This document shows, in pieces, positions 1-9,563 of a stretch of DNA of 22,978 bases. Made by a program: the position numbers and the translations under genes. The stretch is taken from positions 29,458 through 52,435 of IMG/VR virus record IMGVR_UViG_3300030104_006237; one strand, 5' to 3'. The notes under the pieces are model-generated. The model did no database searches and was not told where the DNA came from. It worked only from the letters and a program-made list of their open reading frames with translations. The stretch comes from a virus. Position 1 is the stretch's first letter, and each line of letters begins with the position of its first letter.

Positions 1-3000
1 GTCATCTACTGATGGTGGATTAAATCTTGAATACGCAGGAATCTCTCCTGACCAACTACCACCACCAGGACAAGGAGCATAACCCAACATACCATTTGTA
101 AAGTCGTCATCACAAAGTCCAGCCCCATTTAGAGCATATTCCCATTCTGTATCAATATTTGCACCAGTACCCATTCTAATTTTTCCTGGTTCTTCTGCAG
201 GTGGATTTTCTGTATACCATCCAAATCCCGGCGGCCCATAATTGTCTAAACCTAAACACAACTGTCCAGCTGTATATTCATTCATTCCATATCTACCATT
301 AAAATATTCAATACACTCATTAGTAGTAACATAATTACCCCCACTAATTGAATCACCATCAGTATCTGGTGTTTGATAATGGTTAAATAATTCTAACATC
401 ACTTCCCAATGATATTTTGTTGTACTAATTGATGGTCCTTCAGTTGTAATTGAAGTATCAATAGCAAGACTTGGGTCTATACCCTCAAAGGCTATTATTT
501 CAAATCTCATTTGTTTATTTGTAGACATAGACTTATGAGGAAATACATATAATTTAAATAAATGTTCATAACCCGTATACTGATTACCTAATGGAGTTTT
601 ACTAATTAATTCCAAATTATATAACATATCAGGTGGATTGTTTAAATACAAATAACCATCACTTGTAGGGTTTTCTGATTTAAGTCTACCGTATGATGCT
701 TGAGAAGAAAGATTACCGTTAAAATTAATAGCTATACAGGGATTTTTTACTTCATCTACAAAGGCTTGATGTTGTAAAAATTGAGTAGTAGTTTCAGATT
801 CAAAATATTCAGGATTATTTTTCCAATCATCTAATATTTCAGCTGAAACAAGATAGGGGTTAACATAACCAAACTCACTACAGAGATAGTTACCATCGAC
901 TCCAAATTCTCCCTCTATATCCTCATCAGTAATTGTAAAATATATTGGAACATAATTTGAACTATAATCCATATTTGGTTCATCTGCGTTTCTATCATCT
1001 GCAACTAATGAATTTTGAGTGGTTGAAATGTCAGCCGCAGGAAATGTAAATTGTTCTCTATGTGTATTGTTAATTGGATAATATCCAATATCATTTGGGT
1101 CTTTATATAAATTTGGTATGTCATTCTGCCAACGAGTATAATCCGTTTCTCTATGTATAGAATAAATATCATAACTTTCTTCTGGTGCATTAACCCCGTA
1201 GTGGTCTAAACCAATTTGTTTTACTGGTGGTATAACAGTTGGTGTTCTGTGATGATACGAATGAAAGGTATTAATTGTGTCTGAAGCTTCAGCATCATAA
1301 TTCAAAACTGAATTAATAATATTTAAATTTAAACCATCATTTACTGATGTTACACTTAAATCAAAATTTATTTCTGTATTACATACTGAACTAGTACCAA
1401 CTTCTGCGGAATCACAATCTAAATTAGTAAGATTGATGTTTACTGTTACTGGTGAATCTATTTCCGTATATCCATCTGCACCAAAATCAACAGATTTATT
1501 ATAATAATTTGGTTCTAAAGTTATTTTGTAAACAAACTCTACTATTGATTGGTTTTTAGGACCTTTATGTTGACTTCTATCACCATAATTATGATTAAAA
1601 CAAAAATTAAAAAACCCAGTATTATCTTCCAACAACATGTCATCCATATTTGGTGTTTCTGGAAAATTTGCTCTTTTATAAGATGTGTCACTATAAGTTC
1701 TATAATAACCTGTAATTGGGTCTAAATCTGTACCAACACCACCATTAAACGGCCATAAATGTACATTTTTATATGATGAGATATAAGTGTCATCTGTTTC
1801 GTCTAAATAAGGTAATTTTTTCTTAGGTACAAATCTTGGGTCACATTTATATACAAAATTTGATAAATTACCTTTTATAGGACGCTCTATACCATTATTA
1901 TTAATAACCGAATAATTAGTAAAAATAGGTTGTGAGTCAACCCAATATTCACCTACAGCTTCACCACCCATGCCCCCTTCCCATTCTACAACTAAATCAC
2001 CACCCGTATAAACTGGTAAGTTTACTCCCCAAGTTGGATGTATAGCTGCAATTTTTTCATATTGTGGAGAAGTATCTGTGAGAAATAAATAAGCATAATC
2101 TGAAAATTGAGTTAGTTCATTGTTATTCTCATAAAGATAATTATAATTATGATGAGGAATTATATTATTAAAATTATCTGGTACTGGAGTACCTACAATG
2201 CCAGAATTTTCAGATGGATAATAATATTTTAAAATATCATATGGAGCACCATTTCCCAAAGGAATATGAGAAAATGAATTTGCCCATTCTCTCGAAGAAA
2301 CATCACTTGTACTCTGTAAAGGTTTATGACCAAAAACATATTGAGATGGTTCATCTACTAATATTTCATCATCACCATCCATTTGTACAAGTTGGATACT
2401 AACACCACTAGTATCTCCATTGTTGTCTAATCCACCAGTTAATGTTATTTGACTACTTATATTATCACTAAGTGTAGAATATTCTTGGGGATTAAAAGCC
2501 CTTACTACAAAATAAGCAGTTTTATCTTCTTTCATAGTTACTTTTGATTTTGTCAAACCAGTTCCATTTTTTATAGGTTCTATAAATGGAGCTTTTGTTA
2601 ACCAACCCATTTGATTTATATCACCTGAAGCTTCATTTCCATAATCACTATCAGTATGTAAATTATTCTCTGTCCTTCTATGTCTCGCATATCTAGCCAT
2701 TTGATATTCTGCCAATGCTAAAATACCATTTGTACCAGCTATTGTTCCTTCTTCTGTTAGTCCACCAAAGGAGTAGCCTCCAAGAAGACCAAGTCCTCCT
2801 TTTCCTGAAAGTTCAGTAGCGTACCATGTTGAAGAATCAGCTACATTTATATTTCCAGTACCATAATCTTTTTGAAAAGAAAATGGTCCTATATCTACCC
2901 AAGAAAAACCATTCACCTTACTATCTAAATTTACACTACCACCAACCATTTCCGTTCTTTCAAAGTCTGAGGTATTTATAAAATTATCAGGTATTGATGG

Positions 3001-6000
3001 TAATACCTGAGAAATATTAAGATAGGTATTATGAAATTCATTATCAGAGAAATCTGCGTCTTCACCACCAAATGGTTTTTGATAAAGATAATGTTCATAA
3101 TTATCAGAATATGATGGAACAGTAGCAGTTATGTCATTTGTAAAATCGAAAGTATAAGTAAACACCAAGTTAGTCATATCTGTACCACCAGAATAATGTG
3201 GTGGGGTAAGATGTGGATCGTTTCCTATATTGAGATTAAAATTATCATACATTAATTGAAATTCATAATTATAAAATAAATTTTCATGTGATGAATTTCC
3301 TTCACTATTAATATAACCATTGACAAAATTATTATCATGTATAGATGGTAATTCATTATTAATTAAGTAGTTAGAAAAATTACTGTTATTAAATTTATTT
3401 AATTGAATTGGCATAACTATAGGCCCATCACCAACCTCCGTCACTGCAATATCAATACTTCTTATAGTGGATGTAGTTGTTATACTAGTCATATCATCCG
3501 TGTATTCTGGAAATAAACCATCTACACTTTCTGTGGGTCTTATAATATAACATTGATAGTCAACAAAATCTGTACCAAAAAAGTTAAGATTTCCTTTATA
3601 TTTTACTATCCATTGTCCTGTAAAATTAGGAGAGTTTGGAGTAACATCTGTAATTGTACCAGATGGTGGTGGTCCATTAGGAAACTCTACACCAACTGTA
3701 AAACCAAGACTATTAACAGCAAATTCTAATGAAACTGTTTCCCAATCACTTAATGGTTGTCCAGGTGATGTTGGAACACTAACCTCATTATTATCAACTC
3801 CACAATTTAAAAATATTGTTGTTTCTACATCTTCAACAGCTGTTGTAGCTATATCATCTATAAGTAAATCTATTATAGGAAGCACTCTTATATGTATCTC
3901 ACCAATTTCAGATGTCACATCCGTATCATCTGTTATTGTATATCTGATAATTTCTTCAGATATAAGACCACCAGAAGTTGTATAATTATAAAAATTTGTT
4001 TGTGGTTCATATCTAATTTGAGTTGAACTAAGAGCTCCAGCTTGTCCATTATCAGGTTCACTAATAATTTCAAAAGTAAAAGGTCCATCAGAATCTACAT
4101 CAGTAAAGTTAAAACCCTCTTCTAAAGTTATGTCAATAAATGTGTCTTCAAAAGTAGTGTATGTTTGTGTTTGTATAACAGGTGCATCTAAAACTGGTTC
4201 TACAAATATTGAATGTGTAAGTTCTGTAGTACATGTTTCGTCTTGATTAGTAAGACCATCAAAATCTTGATTACATATAATATAACTAAAACTATCATAA
4301 GTTGCTAATTCGTTTACAGTTGAAAAATAATCTAAATTAGATAAATACATTACTGAATCAATACCAGCTGGTAAGGAACTAATAGTTTGATATCTACATA
4401 GAGCGTGTACTTCTTTATATATTTCATAAAACTGAGCATCAATAGTACCAGAACCAAATAGCTCTCCTGTCGACCAATTAAAATCTTGATGTTGAAGAGC
4501 AATCCAATGTGGTGAGTCGGGGTCTTCTGAAAAACTATTACCACCCCTCCTTCTGACATCATAACACTCATATATATTTTCCATAGTTGAATCATTTGTT
4601 ATTGGATTACAACAAGTACTACCAAAGTTATTATCAAATTGACCCCAATCTCCCGTTTTATCACAAACATCATTATACAAAGAAAATCCAGGCTTGTGTA
4701 AATCACAACATGGATTATTAGGTGTTGAATCTATATCTATTCGAAAACCATTATTAGGAACTTCTTCAAGACAATATGAACCAGTACACAGAATCGCATC
4801 TGAACCATCATAAAAATTAAATATATCCAATTCAAACCAACTACGATAATTTGGTCTAATACCCTCACCATTATCACCACAATATTCTAAATTAAAAGGC
4901 TCCCAATTACCACTTGAACGATAACCCATATTACAATGTTTGTAGGTTACGACATTACTATTACTATACAGTCTACTTTCTTCACCATCTTTGACTAATA
5001 TACTTTGAAAAATAACATTTGGATTATTTGTAGTTATTAATGAATCACAAGCTTCTCTTCCAGTTTCAAATTCATATTCAATATCAGAGCCATTTGCAGA
5101 AAAACATCCTTGTTCTAATCCGAATGTTGGTACATTCCCGTTACATTCGTTTTCATATATTTTAACTGGTGTATCATTTACAGGTAGATTAATTTCATTA
5201 CCATCTAAATCTATTAAAGTGCCATACTCTGGAACTCGTGTTATATGAATTGTTAATTGTGGTACTAATGTTGAAGATAATTCAGAAAAAGGATAAATTT
5301 CTAAAGTTGTTTGTTCATCTTCAAGTACATTAAATTCCGTCTCGTATGCATTTATTACAGGCATTAATGGATTGTATGGAAAGAAATCAAAGTATGTATT
5401 ATTTTCAACAAATTCATCAAATTCTGCTTGGTTATAATTTTCAAATGGGTATTCCGTCCCAATTGTAGTATCTTCAGGTATGGTTTCGAGTTTAACACAA
5501 GGATATTCTCCAGCATTAGGGCCATCAGCTATTACATAAATTGGAACTTCTACATCACCATTTTCAATAGAGCTATCACATATACCACCCGCATCATCAC
5601 AATAATATATTTGAGCAAATTGATAAATAGGGGGTTGATAAAATATATCCGGGCTTCCATCACCATCAAAATCTAAAACATATCTAAATGGATACTCACA
5701 TAATGAATTATCATTTATACAATAATCAAACTCACAACCCACATTACAAGCACCACCAGTTCCAAATGGATTACCTTCTCCAGCTGAATCTAAACAAGAT
5801 AAACAAGATTCATATTCACAAGAACCATCATCGAAATTAGCCATTGGATTATAATTACAAGCATAAGAATCCATACAACCAAAAACTTGAACAGGACATC
5901 CAGTCCAAAGATTTTCGTGTGGTTGTGATGGTAGTAAATTTAATTCTATATTTTGATTTGGATAACTTGATTCAAATATTTGAGTATACAGTGGTGACAT

Positions 6001-9000
6001 AAAATCTAAATTATACCACTCTTGTGTTTCATCAAAAGTAGTCCACGCACCTATATCATTTACCACTAAATTTTTATTAACAAAAGGTTCAAATAATGGA
6101 TTTTTTAAATCACCCCAACCAAAAATTTCAACTCCAGATCTAGTTGGTGAAGATGATACATAATTACCCAGTCTGAAAAATGCATCATAACTCAGGTAGT
6201 TATCATGTATCGCAGCCCCTAAAATACCTGTTTGATTAATAAGCCCATTGTCAAGAAGTTCACGCCCCCAAACAGATTCTGGATCTGCTGCTGTATCTTT
6301 AAATAATGATGGAATTCCATTTGTTGTATCATCAGTAACAGGGTATGAATAGTTTGGATTCATATTAATCAATGGATTATTACTAAAATCATACTGTTTA
6401 AAATCTTTTTGAAAAGTGTGATTATATCCAGGTAAACTTATTCTAAATATATCATCTGTTGTAAATGTTTTATTACTTGAAATTGGATATTCACAACTTG
6501 TTGGATTACAATTTGTTGGTGAAACGGGAAAACCAGTAGAATAACAATAACCATCATTCTCATTCCATGTACAATCGGGACAATCTATACATACTTGTTG
6601 GTCTGTTATATCACAACAAGTTCCAAAACCCCTTAACCACCCACGAGTATAATGATAATACGCATAATGTTCCCAACATTCTTCCTCATTATAAAACCAA
6701 TCAAAATTAATATAACCATCTGTTGGATTAACTATTGTTGAAAAATCATCATATTCTCCGCGACACCATTCTGGAGCGTCATCTTTAATTCTTTGAATAA
6801 TAGTTCCTTGTAATACAGGAACAGAAAATGATTTTTGATTTTGAGGTGGTGTAGCACCCCAAGCTGACAAATCATCCCAACCAATTAATCCCCCACTACT
6901 TAATTCATTCATTGTTGTTGGGCCATTAAAATGGTCTGTAAATCTACAATTAAAAACTTCACAATATGGTTCGTTACCAAACTCATAAAGTGTTGGATGT
7001 TTAAATGGTAATGAGAATGTAGTTTGATGGGCAAGACATTCATCACCCCCACCACATTCATCTAAATTAACTATACTACACGGTTCACCGCTTAAACCAC
7101 ACCGACCATCAATCGTATACATTGTTACTGGTAAGTCAACAATATCTCCGTCTTCAGGATTAAACCCATTAGGTTTCCACTTAATACCTCTATCACTACA
7201 TACACTTACATTAGCAGCGTAAGGGGGATTATCCCAACATTGTAAAGGTAAACCACCTTCCCAAGCCCAAGCTCTACCATAATTACCAGTACTATAAGCT
7301 TCACCACATATACCACAAACATTTAAAGTATATTGATGTAAATCAGAAGCTGTGGGATTTTCAAGATCATCATAACCACAAGCACACAAAGAACCATAAT
7401 CACTACCATAGTTAGGTAAAGATGGGCCATCAGATTGAGCTCCAAATGCAAAACCTGGTAATTCATTTGCAAACATTCTATATGTAGGATTTGATGGATT
7501 TCCAGTAACAGAAGAGTGAAATTTTCGATTCATAGAATAATGATAAGTATTAACTCCTCCTAAAAAACTATTTTCAAAATTTAACACTCCCAATTCATCA
7601 CAATCATCTACTTTAACACCAGTAATTGAACTAATATAACCTGAAGAATAATTATTATATGGGGCAGCATTACCAGAATAAACAGTAGGACAATTTCCAA
7701 AATCGTCTCGTGGTAATACTCCACTACATTCACAAGCAAATTCTGGTATGTTTTGACAATATTGTTCAACATATTCTAAATTTACATCATCACCATCAAC
7801 AGCTTGTTCTAAATCTATACAAACTTGTGAAAATGGTTCTCCAGGATTATCAGAATTTGGACCACCACATAGTTTATGATACGAATCAGGTCTTTCAAAT
7901 AAATAATAATACTCACTCGGCCATGGATAATCCGAAAGTACAGAACTCGCAGGACCTGAATTATCTGTAAATTCAGGATATGCCGGATTAAATAATGTTT
8001 GTCCACATGTCCATGTTGTGTGAGTACCACCACAAACACCAGCACAATCTCTTACAGGACAATCAGTCATCGGGTGTGGGTTTTCATCGGCTAATTGTGA
8101 ATAAAGGTCTGGATTTAAATTATTTATATTATAATCTATACAATAATATTGTGTATCCCCATCACCACAATATTGTGTATCCCCATCAAACGCTTCACAA
8201 GAATCACGAAGTTCATTATTACCACCACAGGTTCCACAATAGTCAAAATATGTACAACAATCATTATCTTCACCACCACCAAAAACACCTCCAGAATTAC
8301 ACGGTTCTGAAGCTAATGGATTATAATTACAAGCTTGTGGATCAGTACAACCTACAATATATTCATCACCAGCATTAACACAAACACCCTCACCAGTTGC
8401 ATCATTTGTTTGTATCCATTCACACTCACTACAAGTTATACAACCCTCTTTTGGTGTAGCCCATTCTCCATCCGCAGCATTAGGAATACCAATTTCTATA
8501 AAATCAGGATCAGGAGGATAACTAAAATAACCACCCCCACCATCAAACTGACCATCAGGAGGAACATTATTAAAATCAGAAATTATAAACCCATCAAATG
8601 CATACACACCACCATATTGAATGGGGCCACCCCAATAATTTCGACCTGGATATGAACCATCTCTTGTTCTATCTATCATAACATTAAATCTATCACAACT
8701 ATAACCATCTACAGGTCTACTATCGTCATCACTTCTCCAACAAGCACATTGTGGCCAATTTTGATTCCCATTTACTCCAAAAAATCCAGGTTGACAATAG
8801 AAAAAATTCCAATCACCTGAAGCCCATCCACCACCACCTCCTCCGGGACCAGAGTTATGTGTTAATATACCATTTGCAAAAAATGTATGGTTATCTTCAA
8901 CAGTTATGTCATATGTTCTTATATTTTTTTCAAGTATATATTCTATATTCTCTACAATAACTTCTTTTAAAGTGTCATCACTATCATCATAATAATGTAA

Positions 9001-9549
9001 AGTGTCGCCCACATCTAATGATTGAATATTATTTCCATTATTACTATCTATTACCCATTGATGAACTCTATTACATCTCTCCTCATCAACAGCAATAAAT
9101 CCTTTTTCTTCTGACCAAAATGGATTAGCAATTGTATTGTGTGTAATGATACCATTATTAAAGGTAACTTTAACTGTAATATCACCATCTTTTAAATTAT
9201 GAGTTTGTGTATATAATTTTGTAACTAATTTATTTTCAAATTGATTTGTTTTTACATTAAAAGATTTAACATAATCTCCGACTTTTATTTCTTCAATATT
9301 TTTATTGGAATTATCAGGTAATAAAACTTTCGTACCAGCTACAAAACATTCTTCAGTAGGTCCACCACCAGGTGAAGTAAATAAATCAGCCATTGAACCA
9401 CCAAAAGGCTCACCATCCAATATTTGATTCCAATCATATGGATTACCATCTGGACCAATCCACACTTCAGGTTGTGTAATACCTTGATGATATAAACCAC
9501 CACTATAAAACATAGTTATTAATTTGTTTTTATTGTTATCAACCGCCAT
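1..9549 (-). CDS. Giant cysteine-rich multidomain tail/fibre protein, intein-containing (3' end beyond window)
   Basis: An ATG at 9549 follows an AAAGG ribosome binding site and opens a frame that has no stop down to base 1, giving at least 3183 residues; the C terminus lies outside the window. Residues 1-67 form a short N-terminal extein that ends in a Gly/Pro-rich stretch. Residues 68-232 are a Hint/intein domain, followed by the extein start SGPGGGGGGW. The next ~1100 residues are rich in Cys, with two GCxDxxACNYNPxA motifs (from residues 400 and 1224) and several CxxCGG motifs. A calcium-loop-like DFDGDGSPD lies at 1293-1301. At least three cadherin-like modules starting with an 'ED.. T' signature follow (around residues 1400, 1785 and 1898). 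No enzyme domain other than the Hint was recognised. It is the last visible gene of the baseplate operon, 14 nt after the LamG protein gene, which suggests a virion surface role such as adhesion or a long tail fibre. That role is inferred. A secreted or host-derived adhesin is less likely in this context. Confidence 0.85.
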   Translation of the reverse strand, partial: MAVDNNKNKLITMFYSGGLYHQGITQPEVWIGPDGNPYDWNQILDGEPFGGSMADLFTSPGGGPTEECFVAGTKVLLPDNSNKNIEEIKVGDYVKSFNVKTNQFENKLVTKLYTQTHNLKDGDITVKVTFNNGIITHNTIANPFWSEEKGFIAVDEERCNRVHQWVIDSNNGNNIQSLDVGDTLHYYDDSDDTLKEVIVENIEYILEKNIRTYDITVEDNHTFFANGILTHNSGPGGGGGGWASGDWNFFYCQPGFFGVNGNQNWPQCACWRSDDDSRPVDGYSCDRFNVMIDRTRDGSYPGRNYWGGPIQYGGVYAFDGFIISDFNNVPPDGQFDGGGGYFSYPPDPDFIEIGIPNAADGEWATPKEGCITCSECEWIQTNDATGEGVCVNAGDEYIVGCTDPQACNYNPLASEPCNSGGVFGGGEDNDCCTYFDYCGTCGGNNELRDSCEAFDGDTQYCGDGDTQYYCIDYNINNLNPDLYSQLADENPHPMTDCPVRDCAGVCGGTHTTWTCGQTLFNPAYPEFTDNSGPASSVLSDYPWPSEYYYLFERPDSYHKLCGGPNSDNPGEPFSQVCIDLEQAVDGDDVNLEYVEQYCQNIPEFACECSGVLPRDDFGNCPTVYSGNAAPYNNYSSGYISSITGVKVDDCDELGVLNFENSFLGGVNTYHYSMNRKFHSSVTGNPSNPTYRMFANELPGFAFGAQSDGPSLPNYGSDYGSLCACGYDDLENPTASDLHQYTLNVCGICGEAYSTGNYGRAWAWEGGLPLQCWDNPPYAANVSVCSDRGIKWKPNGFNPEDGDIVDLPVTMYTIDGRCGLSGEPCSIVNLDECGGGDECLAHQTTFSLPFKHPTLYEFGNEPYCEVFNCRFTDHFNGPTTMNELSSGGLIGWDDLSAWGATPPQNQKSFSVPVLQGTIIQRIKDDAPEWCRGEYDDFSTIVNPTDGYINFDWFYNEEECWEHYAYYHYTRGWLRGFGTCCDITDQQVCIDCPDCTWNENDGYCYSTGFPVSPTNCNPTSCEYPISSNKTFTTDDIFRISLPGYNHTFQKDFKQYDFSNNPLINMNPNYSYPVTDDTTNGIPSLFKDTAADPESVWGRELLDNGLINQTGILGAAIHDNYLSYDAFFRLGNYVSSSPTRSGVEIFGWGDLKNPLFEPFVNKNLVVNDIGAWTTFDETQEWYNLDFMSPLYTQIFESSYPNQNIELNLLPSQPHENLWTGCPVQVFGCMDSYACNYNPMANFDDGSCEYESCLSCLDSAGEGNPFGTGGACNVGCEFDYCINDNSLCEYPFRYVLDFDGDGSPDIFYQPPIYQFAQIYYCDDAGGICDSSIENGDVEVPIYVIADGPNAGEYPCVKLETIPEDTTIGTEYPFENYNQAEFDEFVENNTYFDFFPYNPLMPVINAYETEFNVLEDEQTTLEIYPFSELSSTLVPQLTIHITRVPEYGTLIDLDGNEINLPVNDTPVKIYENECNGNVPTFGLEQGCFSANGSDIEYEFETGREACDSLITTNNPNVIFQSILVKDGEESRLYSNSNVVTYKHCNMGYRSSGNWEPFNLEYCGDNGEGIRPNYRSWFELDIFNFYDGSDAILCTGSYCLEEVPNNGFRIDIDSTPNNPCCDLHKPGFSLYNDVCDKTGDWGQFDNNFGSTCCNPITNDSTMENIYECYDVRRRGGNSFSEDPDSPHWIALQHQDFNWSTGELFGSGTIDAQFYEIYKEVHALCRYQTISSLPAGIDSVMYLSNLDYFSTVNELATYDSFSYIICNQDFDGLTNQDETCTTELTHSIFVEPVLDAPVIQTQTYTTFEDTFIDITLEEGFNFTDVDSDGPFTFEIISEPDNGQAGALSSTQIRYEPQTNFYNYTTSGGLISEEIIRYTITDDTDVTSEIGEIHIRVLPIIDLLIDDIATTAVEDVETTIFLNCGVDNNEVSVPTSPGQPLSDWETVSLEFAVNSLGFTVGVEFPNGPPPSGTITDVTPNSPNFTGQWIVKYKGNLNFFGTDFVDYQCYIIRPTESVDGLFPEYTDDMTSITTTSTIRSIDIAVTEVGDGPIVMPIQLNKFNNSNFSNYLINNELPSIHDNNFVNGYINSEGNSSHENLFYNYEFQLMYDNFNLNIGNDPHLTPPHYSGGTDMTNLVFTYTFDFTNDITATVPSYSDNYEHYLYQKPFGGEDADFSDNEFHNTYLNISQVLPSIPDNFINTSDFERTEMVGGSVNLDSKVNGFSWVDIGPFSFQKDYGTGNINVADSSTWYATELSGKGGLGLLGGYSFGGLTEEGTIAGTNGILALAEYQMARYARHRRTENNLHTDSDYGNEASGDINQMGWLTKAPFIEPIKNGTGLTKSKVTMKEDKTAYFVVRAFNPQEYSTLSDNISSQITLTGGLDNNGDTSGVSIQLVQMDGDDEILVDEPSQYVFGHKPLQSTSDVSSREWANSFSHIPLGNGAPYDILKYYYPSENSGIVGTPVPDNFNNIIPHHNYNYLYENNNELTQFSDYAYLFLTDTSPQYEKIAAIHPTWGVNLPVYTGGDLVVEWEGGMGGEAVGEYWVDSQPIFTNYSVINNNGIERPIKGNLSNFVYKCDPRFVPKKKLPYLDETDDTYISSYKNVHLWPFNGGVGTDLDPITGYYRTYSDTSYKRANFPETPNMDDMLLEDNTGFFNFCFNHNYGDRSQHKGPKNQSIVEFVYKITLEPNYYNKSVDFGADGYTEIDSPVTVNINLTNLDCDSAEVGTSSVCNTEINFDLSVTSVNDGLNLNIINSVLNYDAEASDTINTFHSYHHRTPTVIPPVKQIGLDHYGVNAPEESYDIYSIHRETDYTRWQNDIPNLYKDPNDIGYYPINNTHREQFTFPAADISTTQNSLVADDRNADEPNMDYSSNYVPIYFTITDEDIEGEFGVDGNYLCSEFGYVNPYLVSAEILDDWKNNPEYFESETTTQFLQHQAFVDEVKNPCIAINFNGNLSSQASYGRLKSENPTSDGYLYLNNPPDMLYNLELISKTPLGNQYTGYEHLFKLYVFPHKSMSTNKQMRFEIIAFEGIDPSLAIDTSITTEGPSISTTKYHWEVMLELFNHYQTPDTDGDSISGGNYVTTNECIEYFNGRYGMNEYTAGQLCLGLDNYGPPGFGWYTENPPAEEPGKIRMGTGANIDTEWEYALNGAGLCDDDFTNGMLGYAPCPGGGSWSGEIPAYSRFNPPSVDD
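3430..5365 (-). repeat. Cadherin-like (tandem-type) beta-sandwich modules of the giant protein
   Basis: Three segments share the opening 'xEDxxTxxxI': NVLEDEQTTLEIYPF (from about 5350), TTFEDTFIDITLEEGF (from about 4155) and TAVEDVETTIFLNC (from about 3845). The middle copy is the clearest. It continues with FTDVDSDGPFTFEI, ISEPDNGQ, RYEPQTNFY, a YTITDD strand and a closing EIHIRVLPIID, the usual order for cadherin-like tandem domains of surface adhesins. The first and third copies are weaker. Domain limits are approximate. Confidence 0.5.
5800..8352 (-). repeat. Cysteine-rich repeat region of the giant protein
   Basis: Two diverged copies of a GCxDxxACNYNPxA motif occur, at 8352 downwards (GCTDPQACNYNPLA) and 5880 downwards (GCMDSYACNYNPMA, followed by DDGSCEY). 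Between them are CxxCGG-like elements: CGTCGGNN near 8236, CAGVCGG near 8055, CECSGV near 7735 and VCGICGE near 7320. Motifs of this kind are familiar from long secreted proteins of marine bacteria, notably Bacteroidota; that comparison is from general knowledge, not a search. The copies are too diverged to align as DNA repeats. Confidence 0.65.
8145..8188 (-). repeat. Short tandem duplication (20-nt exact repeat, 24-nt period)
   Basis: The 20-mer at 8145-8164 recurs exactly at 8169-8188, an offset of 24 nt (8 codons). In the protein this gives GDTQYCGDGDTQYYC, a duplicated GDTQY segment inside the cysteine-rich region. The reading frame is preserved. It looks like a recent slippage or duplication event. 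Confidence 0.85.
8854..9348 (-). other. Mini-intein (Hint domain) in the giant structural protein
   Basis: Residues 68-232 of the giant protein (165 aa). The N-terminal splice block is CFVAGTKVLLPD, with catalytic Cys1, followed by the typical 'IEEIKVGDYV' strand. The C-terminal blocks read YDITVEDNHTFF and then ANGILTHN, with penultimate His231 and terminal Asn232; the +1 residue is Ser233. This is the layout of a splicing-competent class 1 intein. At this length there is no room for a homing endonuclease, so it is a mini-intein. Block B is recognisable as TIANPFWSEEKGFIAV, but the expected TxxH histidine is Asn (TIAN). Splicing would join SPGGGPTEE to SGPGGGGGGW. A bacterial-intein-like (BIL) domain that mainly cleaves is the alternative. 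Confidence 0.9.
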
Positions 9550-9563
9550 TGATTACCTTTTAA

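Noticed and set aside
8121-8128. TATAAATA late-promoter box on the minus strand
   Set aside because: It lies deep inside the giant coding frame with no gene start downstream; chance is likely in AT-rich DNA.
7710-8960. Several plus-strand open frames of 60-130 codons
   Set aside because: They lie antisense to the continuous giant frame, have His/Asn/Tyr-rich low-complexity products, and lack ribosome binding sites; they are shadows of minus-strand coding.
8854-9348. Homing endonuclease inside the intein
   Set aside because: The 165-residue length leaves no room for a LAGLIDADG or HNH domain, and no such motif is present.
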